64,000 nucleotides of DNA from Archangium gephyra (GTDB lineage Bacteria; Myxococcota; Myxococcia; Myxococcales; Myxococcaceae). The notes beneath the pieces are model-generated. The model saw only the letters and a program-made list of their open reading frames with translations, searched no databases and had not been told where the DNA came from. This document shows, one piece after another, positions 16,931 through 25,187 of this stretch. The DNA lies in NCBI RefSeq assembly GCF_001027285.1, contig NZ_CP011509.1, positions 11,618,501-11,682,500 on the forward strand, given 5' to 3'. Numbering within the stretch: position 1 is the first letter of the stretch; every line of letters starts with the position of its first letter. The position numbers and the translations under genes are program-made.

Positions 16931-19242
16931 GCGCCGGAGGAGCCGGACAGGTGCTCGCCGAGCAGCGCCCGCACCTCGGAGAGCACCTCCTCCTCGGAGG
17001 CGCGGCTCTTGGTGAGGAAGCGGGTGACGCCCAGGCGCAGGGCCTCGCGCTCCGCGGGCCGCGGCTCATGCCCGGTGAAGACCAGCACGGGCACGTGGCG
17101 CAGCGGCCCCTGGCGCAGGGCCTCCACCGTCTCGAAACCATTCAGGGTGGGCATGCGCACGTCGAGGATGAGCAGGTCCGGCTGCACCTCGCGCGCCCGC
17201 TCGATGGCCTCCGCGCCATTGCCCGCCTCGGCGCACTCCACGCCCAGGGCCTTGAGCTGCGTGACGAGGATGGCGCGCAGCGAGGCGTCATCCTCCACCA
17301 CCAGCGCCCGGGCCGCCCCCGGACGCCGGACCAGCCGGCGCAAGGCGTGCCGCAACTGCTGCGGGTTGAGCGGCGAGGAGACGAAGTCCACCTTGCGCGG
17401 GAAGGCGGGAGCGCCGCTCTCGTCGCACGTCAGCCACACCACGGGCACCTCGGCGAGCTCCGCGTGGCCGCGCAACCGCTCCAGCGGCTCGAGCCCCGCG
17501 CCCTCCGCGAGCTCCACGTCGATCATCACCGCCGCGGGCCGCAGGTGCTCCAGCTGGGCCTCGGTCTCCCCAGCGCTCCCCGTCTGCACCATGCGGTAGC
17601 CCTCCTCGCGCAGCAGCCGGCACACCCGCGACGCGAGCGCTCCATTCCGGGTGGCGAGCACGATGGGATCCTCCCCCAGCTGCGCACTGGGAGCCGCGGG
17701 CGGCAGCTCCACCCAGAAGGTGCTGCCCACGCCCGGGGTGCTCTCCACGCCGATGCGCCCGCCGTGCTGCTCCACCAGGGCCCGGGAGATGGCGAGCCCC
17801 AGCCCCGTGCCTCCGCGCTTGCGCGTGTCCACGCTCTCCAGCTGGCGGAAGCGCTGGAAGAGCAGCGCCTGCCGGCTCTGGGGAATGCCCGGGCCCTTGT
17901 CCTGGATCTCGAAGCGCACCTGGCCCTGCTCCGTCGTGCGCACCACCAGCCGCACCGCGGCCCCCACGGGGGAGAACTTCACCGCGTTGGACAGCAGGTT
18001 GCCGAGCACCTGCACCATCCGCTCCGGATCCACCTTCAGCGCGGGGCACGGGCCCACCTCGCTCTGCAGGAAGACCTTCATCTCCTGGGCCATGCCCCCG
18101 ATGAACTCGAGCGCGCCGCGCACCAGCTCCTCGGGGCGGACCTCCCGGAGCGTCAGCTCCATGCGTCCCGCGTCGAGCTTCTCGATGTCGAGGATGTCGT
18201 TGACCAGGAGGATGAGCCGCTCGGCGTTGCTGTGGGCGATGCCCACCAGGCCGCGCACCTCCTCCGGCAGCGGACCCACGACGCCGCCGCGCAGCAGCCC
18301 GAGCGCTCCCCGGATGGAGGTGAGGGGCGTGCGCAGCTCATGGGACACGGTGGAGACGAAGTCGCGCTTGAGGCCCTCCACCTCGCGCAGCTCCGTGACG
18401 TCCCGCAGCAGCCCGAGCGTCATGCTCCCCTCGTCCCCATGGCCCGCGCGATGGATGAAGCTGCCCGCCACCGTGAGGGGCTGTCCCTCGCGCGTCACCA
18501 GCCGCAGCTCCACCTCGCGCTGCGCCTCCGCGCCCTCCGCCCCGAGCAGCCCCGCCACCCGCGGCTGCTCCTCCACCGCCACCACGTCCGCGAACTTCAG
18601 CGAGGACAGCTGGGCCTCGCTGTAGCCGAGCGCCTCGCGCCAGCTGCGGTTGACGAAGTGGAAGGTGCCATCCTCCCGGACGATCTGCACCAGCATCCGG
18701 GTGTGCTCGAGCAGGTCCTCCAACTGCCAGCGCGCCTGCTCCAGCGCCCGCGCGGTGGCGCGCAGCTTCAACGCGTCGGCGGCCTGGCGGGAGAGGGCCT
18801 GCAGGGCGCGCCGCTGCTCGGGGGTGAGGGTGCGCGGACGCATGTCCAGGGCGCACACCGCGCCCAGCGCATGGCCGTCCGGGTCGCGCAGGGGCACCCC
18901 GGCGTAGAAGCGCAGGTGCATGGAGCCGGTGACCAGGGGGTTGTCGGCGAAGCGCGGGTCCATCGTGGCGTCCGAGACCTCCAGCCCCTCCTCGTGGAGG
19001 ATGGTGTACGCGCAGAAGGCCACCTCGCGCGACGTCTCCCGCTCCTCCAGGCCCACGCGGGCCTTGAACCACTGGCGGCGCTCGTCCACCAGGGTGACCA
19101 ATCCGATGGGTGTGCCACAGATGGCCGAGACAATTTGCGCCAGGTCGTCGAAGACGCGCTCGGGCAGCGTGTCGAGCAGGCGCGCGCGGCGCAGGGCGTC
19201 CAGCCGCTCCTTTTCGTTGGATGATATCGGCGCGCTCGGCAT
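16903..19242 (-). CDS. Hybrid sensor histidine kinase: GAF, PAS, HisKA/HATPase, two receivers
   Basis: A 779-aa soluble hybrid kinase. Order: GAF (about 20-165, with TLVDERRQWFKA and CAYTILHEEG), PAS (about 190-310), HisKA with His in TVSHELRTPLTS, HATPase with LLSNAVKFSP, DKGPGIP and GGTGLGLAIS, then two receivers. The last receiver is canonical (VVEDD, LLILDVRMPTLNG, LTKS). The first is degenerate: it keeps Asp in VMIDVEL but has lost the N-terminal acidic pair (ATRN) and the KP motif. ATG 19242 has GGGGAG 9 nt upstream and is preferred over GTG 19269. It is divergent from the receiver-phosphatase gene, a likely partner. GAF and PAS suggest a cytoplasmic redox, ligand or energy signal. Confidence 0.9.
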   Translation of the reverse strand: MPSAPISSNEKERLDALRRARLLDTLPERVFDDLAQIVSAICGTPIGLVTLVDERRQWFKARVGLEERETSREVAFCAYTILHEEGLEVSDATMDPRFADNPLVTGSMHLRFYAGVPLRDPDGHALGAVCALDMRPRTLTPEQRRALQALSRQAADALKLRATARALEQARWQLEDLLEHTRMLVQIVREDGTFHFVNRSWREALGYSEAQLSSLKFADVVAVEEQPRVAGLLGAEGAEAQREVELRLVTREGQPLTVAGSFIHRAGHGDEGSMTLGLLRDVTELREVEGLKRDFVSTVSHELRTPLTSIRGALGLLRGGVVGPLPEEVRGLVGIAHSNAERLILLVNDILDIEKLDAGRMELTLREVRPEELVRGALEFIGGMAQEMKVFLQSEVGPCPALKVDPERMVQVLGNLLSNAVKFSPVGAAVRLVVRTTEQGQVRFEIQDKGPGIPQSRQALLFQRFRQLESVDTRKRGGTGLGLAISRALVEQHGGRIGVESTPGVGSTFWVELPPAAPSAQLGEDPIVLATRNGALASRVCRLLREEGYRMVQTGSAGETEAQLEHLRPAAVMIDVELAEGAGLEPLERLRGHAELAEVPVVWLTCDESGAPAFPRKVDFVSSPLNPQQLRHALRRLVRRPGAARALVVEDDASLRAILVTQLKALGVECAEAGNGAEAIERAREVQPDLLILDVRMPTLNGFETVEALRQGPLRHVPVLVFTGHEPRPAEREALRLGVTRFLTKSRASEEEVLSEVRALLGEHLSGSSGAQGAKKPGG

Positions 19243-19352
19243 GTCCGGCTGCTCCCCAGGATTCCTCACCTGCTGCCTTCAGGAGGAACTGGCATCATCC
19301 ATGTTCATTGGCATCTCTTCGGGGGAGGGCCTGACTTCACGCAGGGGAGGCA

Positions 19353-20630
19353 ATGATGGAGGCTCCGCTACCCGGAGAGGACGGAGCGATGAATGGAAGC
19401 GGGGGGGAGCGGAACCCAGGAGCGCCTGACCGCCCGCCCGCGGAGGGAGAGGGCCGGCGGCGGGTGCTGGTGGTGGACGACACGTTCCTCAACCGGCGCG
19501 TGCTCCGGGCCATGCTCCGCCTGGACGGCCACGAGGTGCTCGAGGCGGAGGACGGGAGGCAGGCGCTGGAGCTCGCGCGCGCCGAGCGCCCGGACCTGGT
19601 GCTGCTCGACGTGATGATGCCGGTGATGGACGGCTACGCGGCCTGTGCCGAGCTCAAGAAGGACCCGCTCCTCGCGGACACGCCCATCATCTTCCTGTCC
19701 TCGAAGGACGAGCCGGAGGCCAAGGTGCGCGGCCTGCGGCTGGGGGCGGCGGACTACATCGCCAAGCCCTTCAACGCCGAGGAGGTGCGGGCGCGGGTGA
19801 GCACCCACCTGGAGCTGCGCCAGCTCACGCGCTCGCTCAAGCGGCTCAACGGGGAGCTGCTGGCGAAGCAGGCGCGGCTGGAGGAGGACCTGCGGGCCGC
19901 GGCCGACATCCAGCGCGCCCTGCTGCCCCGCTCCCGCCAGCCGCTGCCGGGCTTCTCCGTCGCCTGGCGCTTCGTGCCCAGCAGCATGGTGGGCGGGGAC
20001 ATCTTCAACGTGCATGGCCTGGAGGGCACGTGCGCGGCCGTGTACATGCTGGACGTGAGCGGACACGGGGTGCCCTCGGCGATGGTGACGGTGTCGGTGG
20101 CCCGCGCCCTGTCTCCGGACGGCGGCGTGGTGCTGCGCGGAGGCGTGGCGACGCCCCGGGAGGTGATGCGGGAGCTGGAGCGCGAGTACCCCTTCGAGCG
20201 CTTCGAGCGCTTCTTCACCGTGAGCTACCTGGTGGTGGACACCGGGAGCGGGCACGTGCGCTACACCAGCGCCGCGCATCCCCCGCCCCTGCTCGTGCCG
20301 CGCGAGGGGCCGGCGCGCGTCCTCCCCGAGGGAGGCGCCTTGATTGGCATGGGCCTGGTGGACACGCTGGAGGAGGGTGAGGTGGTCCTGTCGCCGGGGG
20401 ACCGGGTGGTGCTCTACACCGACGGGGCCTTCGAGCTCACCGACCCGGACGGAACGCAGTACGGGCTCGAGCGGCTGTACGAGCTCATCGTGCGGCACCG
20501 GCACCTGGACGTGGAGGGCCTGTGTGACAGGGTCCTCCAGACGCTCCACGACTACCGCCGCGGCGCCCCCGCGGAGGACGACATCACCCTGCTCGTCCTG
20601 GAGTACCGGGGCACGGAGGGAGCCCATTGA
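19353..20630 (+). CDS. Receiver-PP2C (SpoIIE/RsbU-type) phosphatase response regulator
   Basis: A 425-aa protein. A receiver domain spans about 36-155 (VLVVDD, phospho-acceptor Asp86 in LVLLDVMMPVMDG, IAKPF). A short coiled linker (LKRLNGELLAKQARLEEDL) leads to a PP2C/SpoIIE phosphatase at about 190-420 with metal-binding motifs GGDIFN, DVSGHG and EDDITLL. By family it dephosphorylates a STAS anti-anti-sigma protein once its receiver is phosphorylated. The RsbW-like kinase gene overlaps its stop and a STAS gene lies 9 kb away. ATG 19353 follows GGGGAGG; ATG 19389 is an alternative. It probably receives phosphate from the divergent hybrid kinase, perhaps through the Hpt protein near 30.4 kb. 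Confidence 0.9.
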   Translation: MMEAPLPGEDGAMNGSGGERNPGAPDRPPAEGEGRRRVLVVDDTFLNRRVLRAMLRLDGHEVLEAEDGRQALELARAERPDLVLLDVMMPVMDGYAACAELKKDPLLADTPIIFLSSKDEPEAKVRGLRLGAADYIAKPFNAEEVRARVSTHLELRQLTRSLKRLNGELLAKQARLEEDLRAAADIQRALLPRSRQPLPGFSVAWRFVPSSMVGGDIFNVHGLEGTCAAVYMLDVSGHGVPSAMVTVSVARALSPDGGVVLRGGVATPREVMRELEREYPFERFERFFTVSYLVVDTGSGHVRYTSAAHPPPLLVPREGPARVLPEGGALIGMGLVDTLEEGEVVLSPGDRVVLYTDGAFELTDPDGTQYGLERLYELIVRHRHLDVEGLCDRVLQTLHDYRRGAPAEDDITLLVLEYRGTEGAH

Positions 20631-21079
20631 GTGACGGGCGCGCCATCACCCTGAGGCTGGACAGCCGCCTGGAGAATGTCCCCCTGGCGAGCATCGCGGT
20701 GAAGGCGATGGCCGGAGAGGTGGGCTTCGCGCAGCAGGAGTGCGAGCGGCTGGAGCTGTGCGTGGTGGAGGCGATCACCAATGTCATCCAGCACGCCTAC
20801 CAGGGAGCGGCCGGCCACCCGGTGACGCTCGCCGTCGCCGTCACCGGGGAAGAGCTGGAGCTGCGGCTTCACGACGACGGGGCCCCCATGCCGGACGGAC
20901 TGCTCGAGCGGCCGGAGCCGGAGGAGACTCCGGACGAGAGCTCGGACATCCAGGCGCTCGCGGAGAGTGGCCGCGGGCTGTTCCTCATGCGCCAGCTCGC
21001 CCACCGCATCGGCTACCACCACGGGCCGGAGGGCAACACGCTCGTGCTGGCCTGGCGCCTGCCCCAGGGCCGCGTGTAG
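20627..21079 (+). CDS. RsbW-like anti-sigma serine kinase (HATPase_c_2)
   Basis: A 150-aa GHKL protein of the RsbW/SpoIIAB group. The N-box is EAITNVIQHAY (Glu49, Asn52, His56), the G1 region is HDDGAPMPDG (83-91) and the G2 region is GRGLFLMRQL (115-124). Such kinases bind a sigma factor or phosphorylate a STAS partner. The start is TTG 20627, four bases into the phosphatase stop (TTGA) with GGAGGG upstream; no other in-frame start fits. A 5'-truncated, internally deleted copy at about 94% identity lies at 25188-25472. No sigma-B/F-type sigma gene is in the window, so the target is unknown. Confidence 0.85.
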   Translation: MSDGRAITLRLDSRLENVPLASIAVKAMAGEVGFAQQECERLELCVVEAITNVIQHAYQGAAGHPVTLAVAVTGEELELRLHDDGAPMPDGLLERPEPEETPDESSDIQALAESGRGLFLMRQLAHRIGYHHGPEGNTLVLAWRLPQGRV

Positions 21080-21101
21080 CTGAAGCCGTCACCGCGGCGC
21101 T

Positions 21102-21905
21102 CTACCCGCCCGTCACCTGGATGTTGTAGGCGACGTCCTTCGACTCGGCCTCGCGGATCCACGCGATCAATCCCTCCGCCAGCGCTCCGGGGTGGAGGAT
21201 GAGTTTGCCCAGGTCAGCCACGACCTGGTCATGCGCTTCGATGATGGGGCCCCATTTCTCCTGGGGCAGCGGCGCGAGGATCTCGGCCAGCAACCAGGCT
21301 CCCTCGCGCGCGGCATCCATCGCGAAGTTGAACACCGCGTTCTCCCCATCGGGGCTGATGGCCTCGAGGCGCTTCAAGCGGGGAGAGATCTCGCCGAGCT
21401 CCACTTCAATCACGGCGACGAGCCGCGACAGGAGGGCGTTGATCCGGTGGAAGTCCTCCTTCAGCGCGGCCAGCTGCGGACCAGGCGCCACGGTCGCCGC
21501 GGCGATGCCGAGATCCAGATTGATGTGGGCGTTCATCCCCAGCAGCAGGTGCTGAAGGACCAACGGGGAGTCCTGATCCAGGGCGTCGAAGGCCATCTTC
21601 CACGACTTCGTCGGAGTGCCACCGGAGGACCAGGTGTTCCAGGCGGCCAGGAAGCGGCTGGCGAAGACCACGTCCAGCCGCGCCATGCGGGCGTTGTCCT
21701 GGAAGACATTGCCCGCGATGAGCGCTCGCCTCACATTGACGGTGACCCGCTCGTAGAGCGCGGTGAAGTAACCGATGCGCGAAGGCGTCCGCAGCGACTG
21801 GTCGATGATGTCATTGGCCTGCTGGATGACCTCGTCGATGGTCGTGGGTGGAGCAGGAGACGGAGAGGGGGCGGGAACAAGGGACGGAGAGGTGGACGGA
21901 GCCAT
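21102..21905 (-). CDS. DUF5995 family protein
   Basis: A 267-aa protein. After a Pro/Ser-rich N-terminus it carries the DUF5995 pattern, including FQDNARMARLDVVFASRF and VLQHLLLGMNAHINLDLGIA, whose polar His/Asn/Asp residues look like a metal or catalytic site in a helical fold. Function is not known. There is no signal peptide. ATG 21905 is chosen (GGGA 5 nt upstream); the frame stays open further upstream to 22016 but that part is of low complexity. It is convergent with the RsbW-like gene, 22 nt apart, and marks the start of an accessory stretch. Confidence 0.75.
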   Translation of the reverse strand: MAPSTSPSLVPAPSPSPAPPTTIDEVIQQANDIIDQSLRTPSRIGYFTALYERVTVNVRRALIAGNVFQDNARMARLDVVFASRFLAAWNTWSSGGTPTKSWKMAFDALDQDSPLVLQHLLLGMNAHINLDLGIAAATVAPGPQLAALKEDFHRINALLSRLVAVIEVELGEISPRLKRLEAISPDGENAVFNFAMDAAREGAWLLAEILAPLPQEKWGPIIEAHDQVVADLGKLILHPGALAEGLIAWIREAESKDVAYNIQVTGG

Positions 21906-22034
21906 GCGTCCCGATAGCACAGAATCGAAGAAGAGCACTTCAACCGGCGGAGCCTGGGAGGACGCCCGGCGAGTGGCTATTCGAGCTCCGCGGCCAAAGC
22001 GATGAGCCCTTTCCACGAGGCCCTTCGTCTGCCT

Positions 22035-22268
22035 CTACCTTACCGGCAAGGGCGCGGCCTGCCAGCGCGGCACCAGGTGCAGGAGCCGGCCCCTCAGGAT
22101 GTCTTCCTGGAGCACCCAGGACGAGGCCACGCAGACGCCGCGATTCAGGAATTCCGTCAGCAACTCGTTCGCGCGTTCGTAGCAACGCGCGCCGTCCTCG
22201 GTGAGCTTCATGGCATGGGTGGAGCGCTGGAGCAGCCGCAGCTCCAGCGCCTGCAACTGGCTGGAACC
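22035..22268 (-). pseudogene. LysR-family regulator remnant with large internal deletion
   Basis: The start of the piece matches the end of a LysR winged helix (SSQLQALELRLLQR, then KLTEDGARCYERANELL). Directly after it comes sequence typical of the far C-terminal end of a LysR effector domain (LQEDILRGRLLHLVPRWQAAPLP). About 190 residues expected between them are absent, and the N-terminal helices are not in frame. It cannot make a working regulator. It is evidence of decay in this stretch. Confidence 0.6.
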
Positions 22269-22454
22269 AGGGGCACCTCCACCGCTCCGGACAGACGGAG
22301 GTAGGCCAGGAGCGTGAGCGCCAGAAAGGCGGCGGTATGGCCCTCACCCCGCCGCCAGTGGCTCCGTTGCTTCCAGCCCCCAGCGAGTTCGCTCGCGTGC
22401 AGTGGGCCTTGCCGTCGTTCACTGCCCTTTCTTGTCACTCATTGACATGTCCTC
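22269..22454. other. Gene-free stretch between the LysR remnant and the lipase gene
   Basis: With the remnant before it, this forms about 550 nt without an intact gene. One minus-strand frame reads a short hydrophobic stretch (AAFLALTLLAYLRLSG) that could be a fragment of a lost gene. No terminator, repeat or promoter could be identified. Confidence 0.4.
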
Positions 22455-24119
22455 TCAGAGCGCCGTGCAGTCGAGCTTGACGGGTTGGCGGTTCAAGGCC
22501 TGGCGGATGCCGCTGTAGACGACGCCGCTCGACGCGAGCCCAACGTGCTCGACGAGGTTGCCCGGGCAGTCCTCCTGCACGGTCACGTTGCACTTCAGGG
22601 TCTGGCCCAGAGCATTCGTGCGGTCGCAGTTGTCCATGCGGCCGTTGGTGTACCCGTCCGTGAACACGTCGAGCGCCTTGATGCTGTTGATGTTCGTATA
22701 GGCAATGCCGTCGTCGGGGGCCCGCTTGTTGATCTCGTCCAGGAAGGGGCCGGCGCGGAGCTGGGTGCAGATGGGGCTGTCCGTGGGCTGTCCCGTGCAC
22801 CCGACCAGCAGCAAGGCCAGCAGGGGGTCGGCGTGGGTGCCCTTGTGGGGCGAGCCCAGGCTGATGAGGTGGTCGACCAGGCGCCAGCCGTAGTCGTGCA
22901 CGTAGGTCCGGGACGTGATGCCGCCCTCGCTGTGGCCGATGAGGTTGACCTTCTCCGCGCCCGTCCTCAGCAGCACGTCTGAGATCCGGTACTTGAGCTG
23001 CTGCGCACCCTCGTGGATGTCGATCAGCCCGCGGCCGGGCAGCTCGAAGAACTCGACGTAGTAGCCGTCCGCCCGGAGCCGTGCCTCCATGACCCAGTAG
23101 ACGATCTCGCTCGCCAGGACGCCCCCGACGATGATGATCGGATTCTTGCGCGTCGTGGGCGCGGTCACTGGAGGCGGCAGGGCGCTGGTGGTGAGGTTGC
23201 AGCTCACCGCGCTGGCCTTCGCGGTGCCGGGGTTGGAGAGGAGCGGCGGATCCGCGGCGAGACAGGCCCAGCTCCCGTCGGCCTGGGGTCCCTGCTGCAC
23301 CATGAACTCCGCGTGGGCGGAGCCGTTGCCGGCGTAGGACAGCTCGCAGCCGCCGCCCAGCGCCTTGGACGGCCCCTTGGCGAAGGACTTCGGATAGGCC
23401 CCCGTGCCCTGGGTGCCCTGCGTCACGGTGCACTGGAGGTTGGGCTTCGGCGTCACCGCGGTGGGGCCCACGCGGCAGGCGACGAGCGACGCCTCGACGG
23501 TGGCGTCCTGCCCGTGGTTCGGAGGATCCGCCGCCTGGCAGTACCAGCCCTGGCCCCCGGGCGTGGGCCGGGAGATGACCACGTTCTCGGCGTGCACGGA
23601 GCCGTTGCCGGAGTGCGAGGTGTCACATCCGCCGGAGACCACGACGTAGCCGTCGGAGACGAGCGTCGGCGTGAGCGTCACCTCGACGCTGGGGTTGCGC
23701 AGCAGGCCCGTCCTCTTGGTGAGCGCCGTGCATTGCAGCGGCAGCGTGGCGCCGCTCGCCTCGGCGGCCCGGCAGTAGGTGACGGACGCGCGGGCCCAGG
23801 CTGGATTGGAGACGAGCGCTGGATCCGCGCCTTTGCACCGCCAGCCGAAGTCCCCGTCCGGCGCGTTCTGGACCATCACCGCGGCGTGCACGGACTCGAA
23901 GCCGAAGCGGGACACCTCGCACCCGCCGCCCACCCGGACGTAGCCCGCCTTCTGCTTGTCGAGCGGTACCGTTGCCACCGCCTTTGGATTGGGGCTCAGC
24001 CCCGAGGCGGGCATCCGCGCCTGGGTGGTCTGGCAGTCGAGCGTCTGCGCGGCGGCCGTCGTGCTCATCAACAGCAGCATGGCGGCCAGCCCCACGTATC
24101 TGTTCTGGAGGAAGGTCAT
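22455..24119 (-). CDS. Secreted alpha/beta-hydrolase lipase with three N-terminal Cys-rich repeats
   Basis: A 554-aa protein with a signal peptide (ending STTAAAQ, residue 25). Residues of about 26-320 hold three repeats of about 90 residues, each with four Cys in the same order: an LxC start, GG(G)C(E/D)xS, WxCxxADP and a final Cys. Residues of about 330-554 are a lipase of the triacylglycerol/EstA type: NPIIIVGGVLAS oxyanion region, nucleophile Ser in LIGHSEGG and His near HVGLASSGVVY. The repeats may bind a surface or substrate; I know no named domain for them. ATG 24119 has GGAG 7 nt upstream. It follows the FKBP gene by 17 nt, so the isomerase may help it fold during export. Confidence 0.85.
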   Translation of the reverse strand: MTFLQNRYVGLAAMLLLMSTTAAAQTLDCQTTQARMPASGLSPNPKAVATVPLDKQKAGYVRVGGGCEVSRFGFESVHAAVMVQNAPDGDFGWRCKGADPALVSNPAWARASVTYCRAAEASGATLPLQCTALTKRTGLLRNPSVEVTLTPTLVSDGYVVVSGGCDTSHSGNGSVHAENVVISRPTPGGQGWYCQAADPPNHGQDATVEASLVACRVGPTAVTPKPNLQCTVTQGTQGTGAYPKSFAKGPSKALGGGCELSYAGNGSAHAEFMVQQGPQADGSWACLAADPPLLSNPGTAKASAVSCNLTTSALPPPVTAPTTRKNPIIIVGGVLASEIVYWVMEARLRADGYYVEFFELPGRGLIDIHEGAQQLKYRISDVLLRTGAEKVNLIGHSEGGITSRTYVHDYGWRLVDHLISLGSPHKGTHADPLLALLLVGCTGQPTDSPICTQLRAGPFLDEINKRAPDDGIAYTNINSIKALDVFTDGYTNGRMDNCDRTNALGQTLKCNVTVQEDCPGNLVEHVGLASSGVVYSGIRQALNRQPVKLDCTAL

Positions 24120-24136
24120 GGAAGGTCTCCGGCCGC

Positions 24137-24811
24137 TCACTTCGCGATTTCGCGCAGCGTGATCTCGTAGATGACCGTCGCGTTCGGAGGGACCTTGCCG
24201 GGGAGCCCCTGGTCGCCGTAGGCGAGCTGCGGCGGCACGGCGAAGCGGTACGTGCTGCCCACGGACATGAGCTGGAAGGCCTCCGCCCAGCCCTTGATGC
24301 CGTCGCTGACACCCAGGGTGGCGGGCTTGCCACGGGAGGCGGAGCTGTCGAACTCCGCGCCGCCGGCCACCGTGGCCTTGTAGTCGAATACCACCCGGCT
24401 CGTGGGGCCGGGCTTCGCGCCCGTGGCGGGGGTCAGCACCTGGTACTGGAGACCGCTGGCGGTGGTGACCACGCCCTTCTCGGCCTTGTTCTTCGCGAGG
24501 AAGTCCTGGCCCGACTTGCCGAACTTCGCCGCGTCCGCGTCGCGCTTCTTCTTGCGGTTCTGGAGCATCGAGTTCTGGACCCGGTCCCGGGACCGGGTGA
24601 GGTCCGCCGCGCTCATCAGCGGGGCCTTCCCCTCCAGGCTGTCGCGCAGGCCCTGGACCAGCGCGTTGACGTCCACGTCCACTTCGAGCTGCTTGACCGA
24701 GCTCGCGAGGTCCTGGCCGATGGAGTAGCTGTCTCGCTCCTTGTCGGTCGCGGGCGCCGCGGCGTGTGCGGCCGCCGCGGTGAAAAGGAGGATGAACACG
24801 AGGTGTTTCAT
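24137..24811 (-). CDS. FKBP-type peptidyl-prolyl cis-trans isomerase, exported (FkpA/Mip type)
   Basis: A 224-aa protein with a signal peptide (MKHLVFILLFTAAAAHAA). An FKBP_N dimerisation helix region follows at about 25-115 (DKERDSYSIGQDLASS, rich in Lys/Arg). The FKBP_C domain at about 125-222 has FDYKATVAGGAEFDSS and FAVPPQLAYGDQG, the active-site strands. It should act as a periplasmic foldase. AGGGAG lies 9 nt before ATG 24811; longer forms upstream lack a signal. The lipase gene follows within 17 nt, forming a two-gene operon. Three 22-bp tandem repeats lie 160-226 bp upstream. Confidence 0.9.
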   Translation of the reverse strand: MKHLVFILLFTAAAAHAAAPATDKERDSYSIGQDLASSVKQLEVDVDVNALVQGLRDSLEGKAPLMSAADLTRSRDRVQNSMLQNRKKKRDADAAKFGKSGQDFLAKNKAEKGVVTTASGLQYQVLTPATGAKPGPTSRVVFDYKATVAGGAEFDSSASRGKPATLGVSDGIKGWAEAFQLMSVGSTYRFAVPPQLAYGDQGLPGKVPPNATVIYEITLREIAK

Positions 24812-24971
24812 GGGGTCGGACTCCCTGGGGTGGTGAAGGTTGGAGGCAACCGCGCGCCTCGAGGCGGCGGCCAACCCACGCTGAATCAATCCTCGTGCCA
24901 GCGTCCGCGGTGGCCTCCGGGTGAGGTCCTCCCTCGGCGCCGCCCCGGGAGCCGCGGCACGCGGGGGGCCT

Positions 24972-25037
24972 GACACGTCAGGGAAGGGGCGTGGACGTGT
25001 CAGGGGAGGGCAATGGACGCGTCAGCGAGCCACGCAC
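24972..25037. repeat. Three tandem 22-bp units with near-palindromic GACRYGTC cores
   Basis: Units begin at 24972, 24994 and 25016, exactly 22 bp apart (two helical turns). Cores are GACACGTCAG, GACGTGTCAG and GACGCGTCAG; the first two cores are reverse complements over 8 bp. Units 1 and 2 match at 16 of 22 positions, unit 3 mainly in the core. Placement upstream of the FKBP-lipase operon suggests an operator array; this is inference. Confidence 0.55.
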
Positions 25038-25150
25038 CCTGGAGCGGCTCGCGGGAGGGCGGGAATCCCTTCCGGTAGCCGGCTCGAGCGCTTACCGGCC
25101 ACGGTATCAGACGACTCGTGAGAGGATCGCTTTTGTCGGAGGCTCCGAGC

Positions 25151-25176
25151 GGCAGGTTCGATTCCCGCCGCCTCCA
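25151..25176 (+). other. tRNA/tmRNA 3'-end-like scar (T-arm plus acceptor strand)
   Basis: GGTTCGATTCCCGCCGCCTC followed by CA reads as a T-arm (stem GCAGG/CCCGC with one A-C mismatch, loop TTCGATT), a 7-nt acceptor strand CGCCTCC and a discriminator A. No GGAGGCG partner or anticodon arm is found in the 100 nt before it, so it is not an intact tRNA. The 3' ends of tRNA and tmRNA genes are the usual attachment sites of integrating elements, and this piece directly abuts the truncated rsbW-like copy. Confidence 0.45.
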
Positions 25177-25187
25177 CGCTCTCAGAG

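Noticed and set aside
22208-22438. Possible membrane or transposase fragment on the minus strand
   Set aside because: A short hydrophobic stretch only; no family motif, no inverted repeats and no start signal.
24972-25037. CRISPR-like array
   Set aside because: Only three units, directly abutting with no spacers, and divergent from each other; no cas genes in the window.
25080-25176. Intact tRNA or selenocysteine tRNA gene
   Set aside because: The T-arm is convincing but no 5' acceptor strand or anticodon stem can be paired within 100 nt, and the T-stem has a mismatch.
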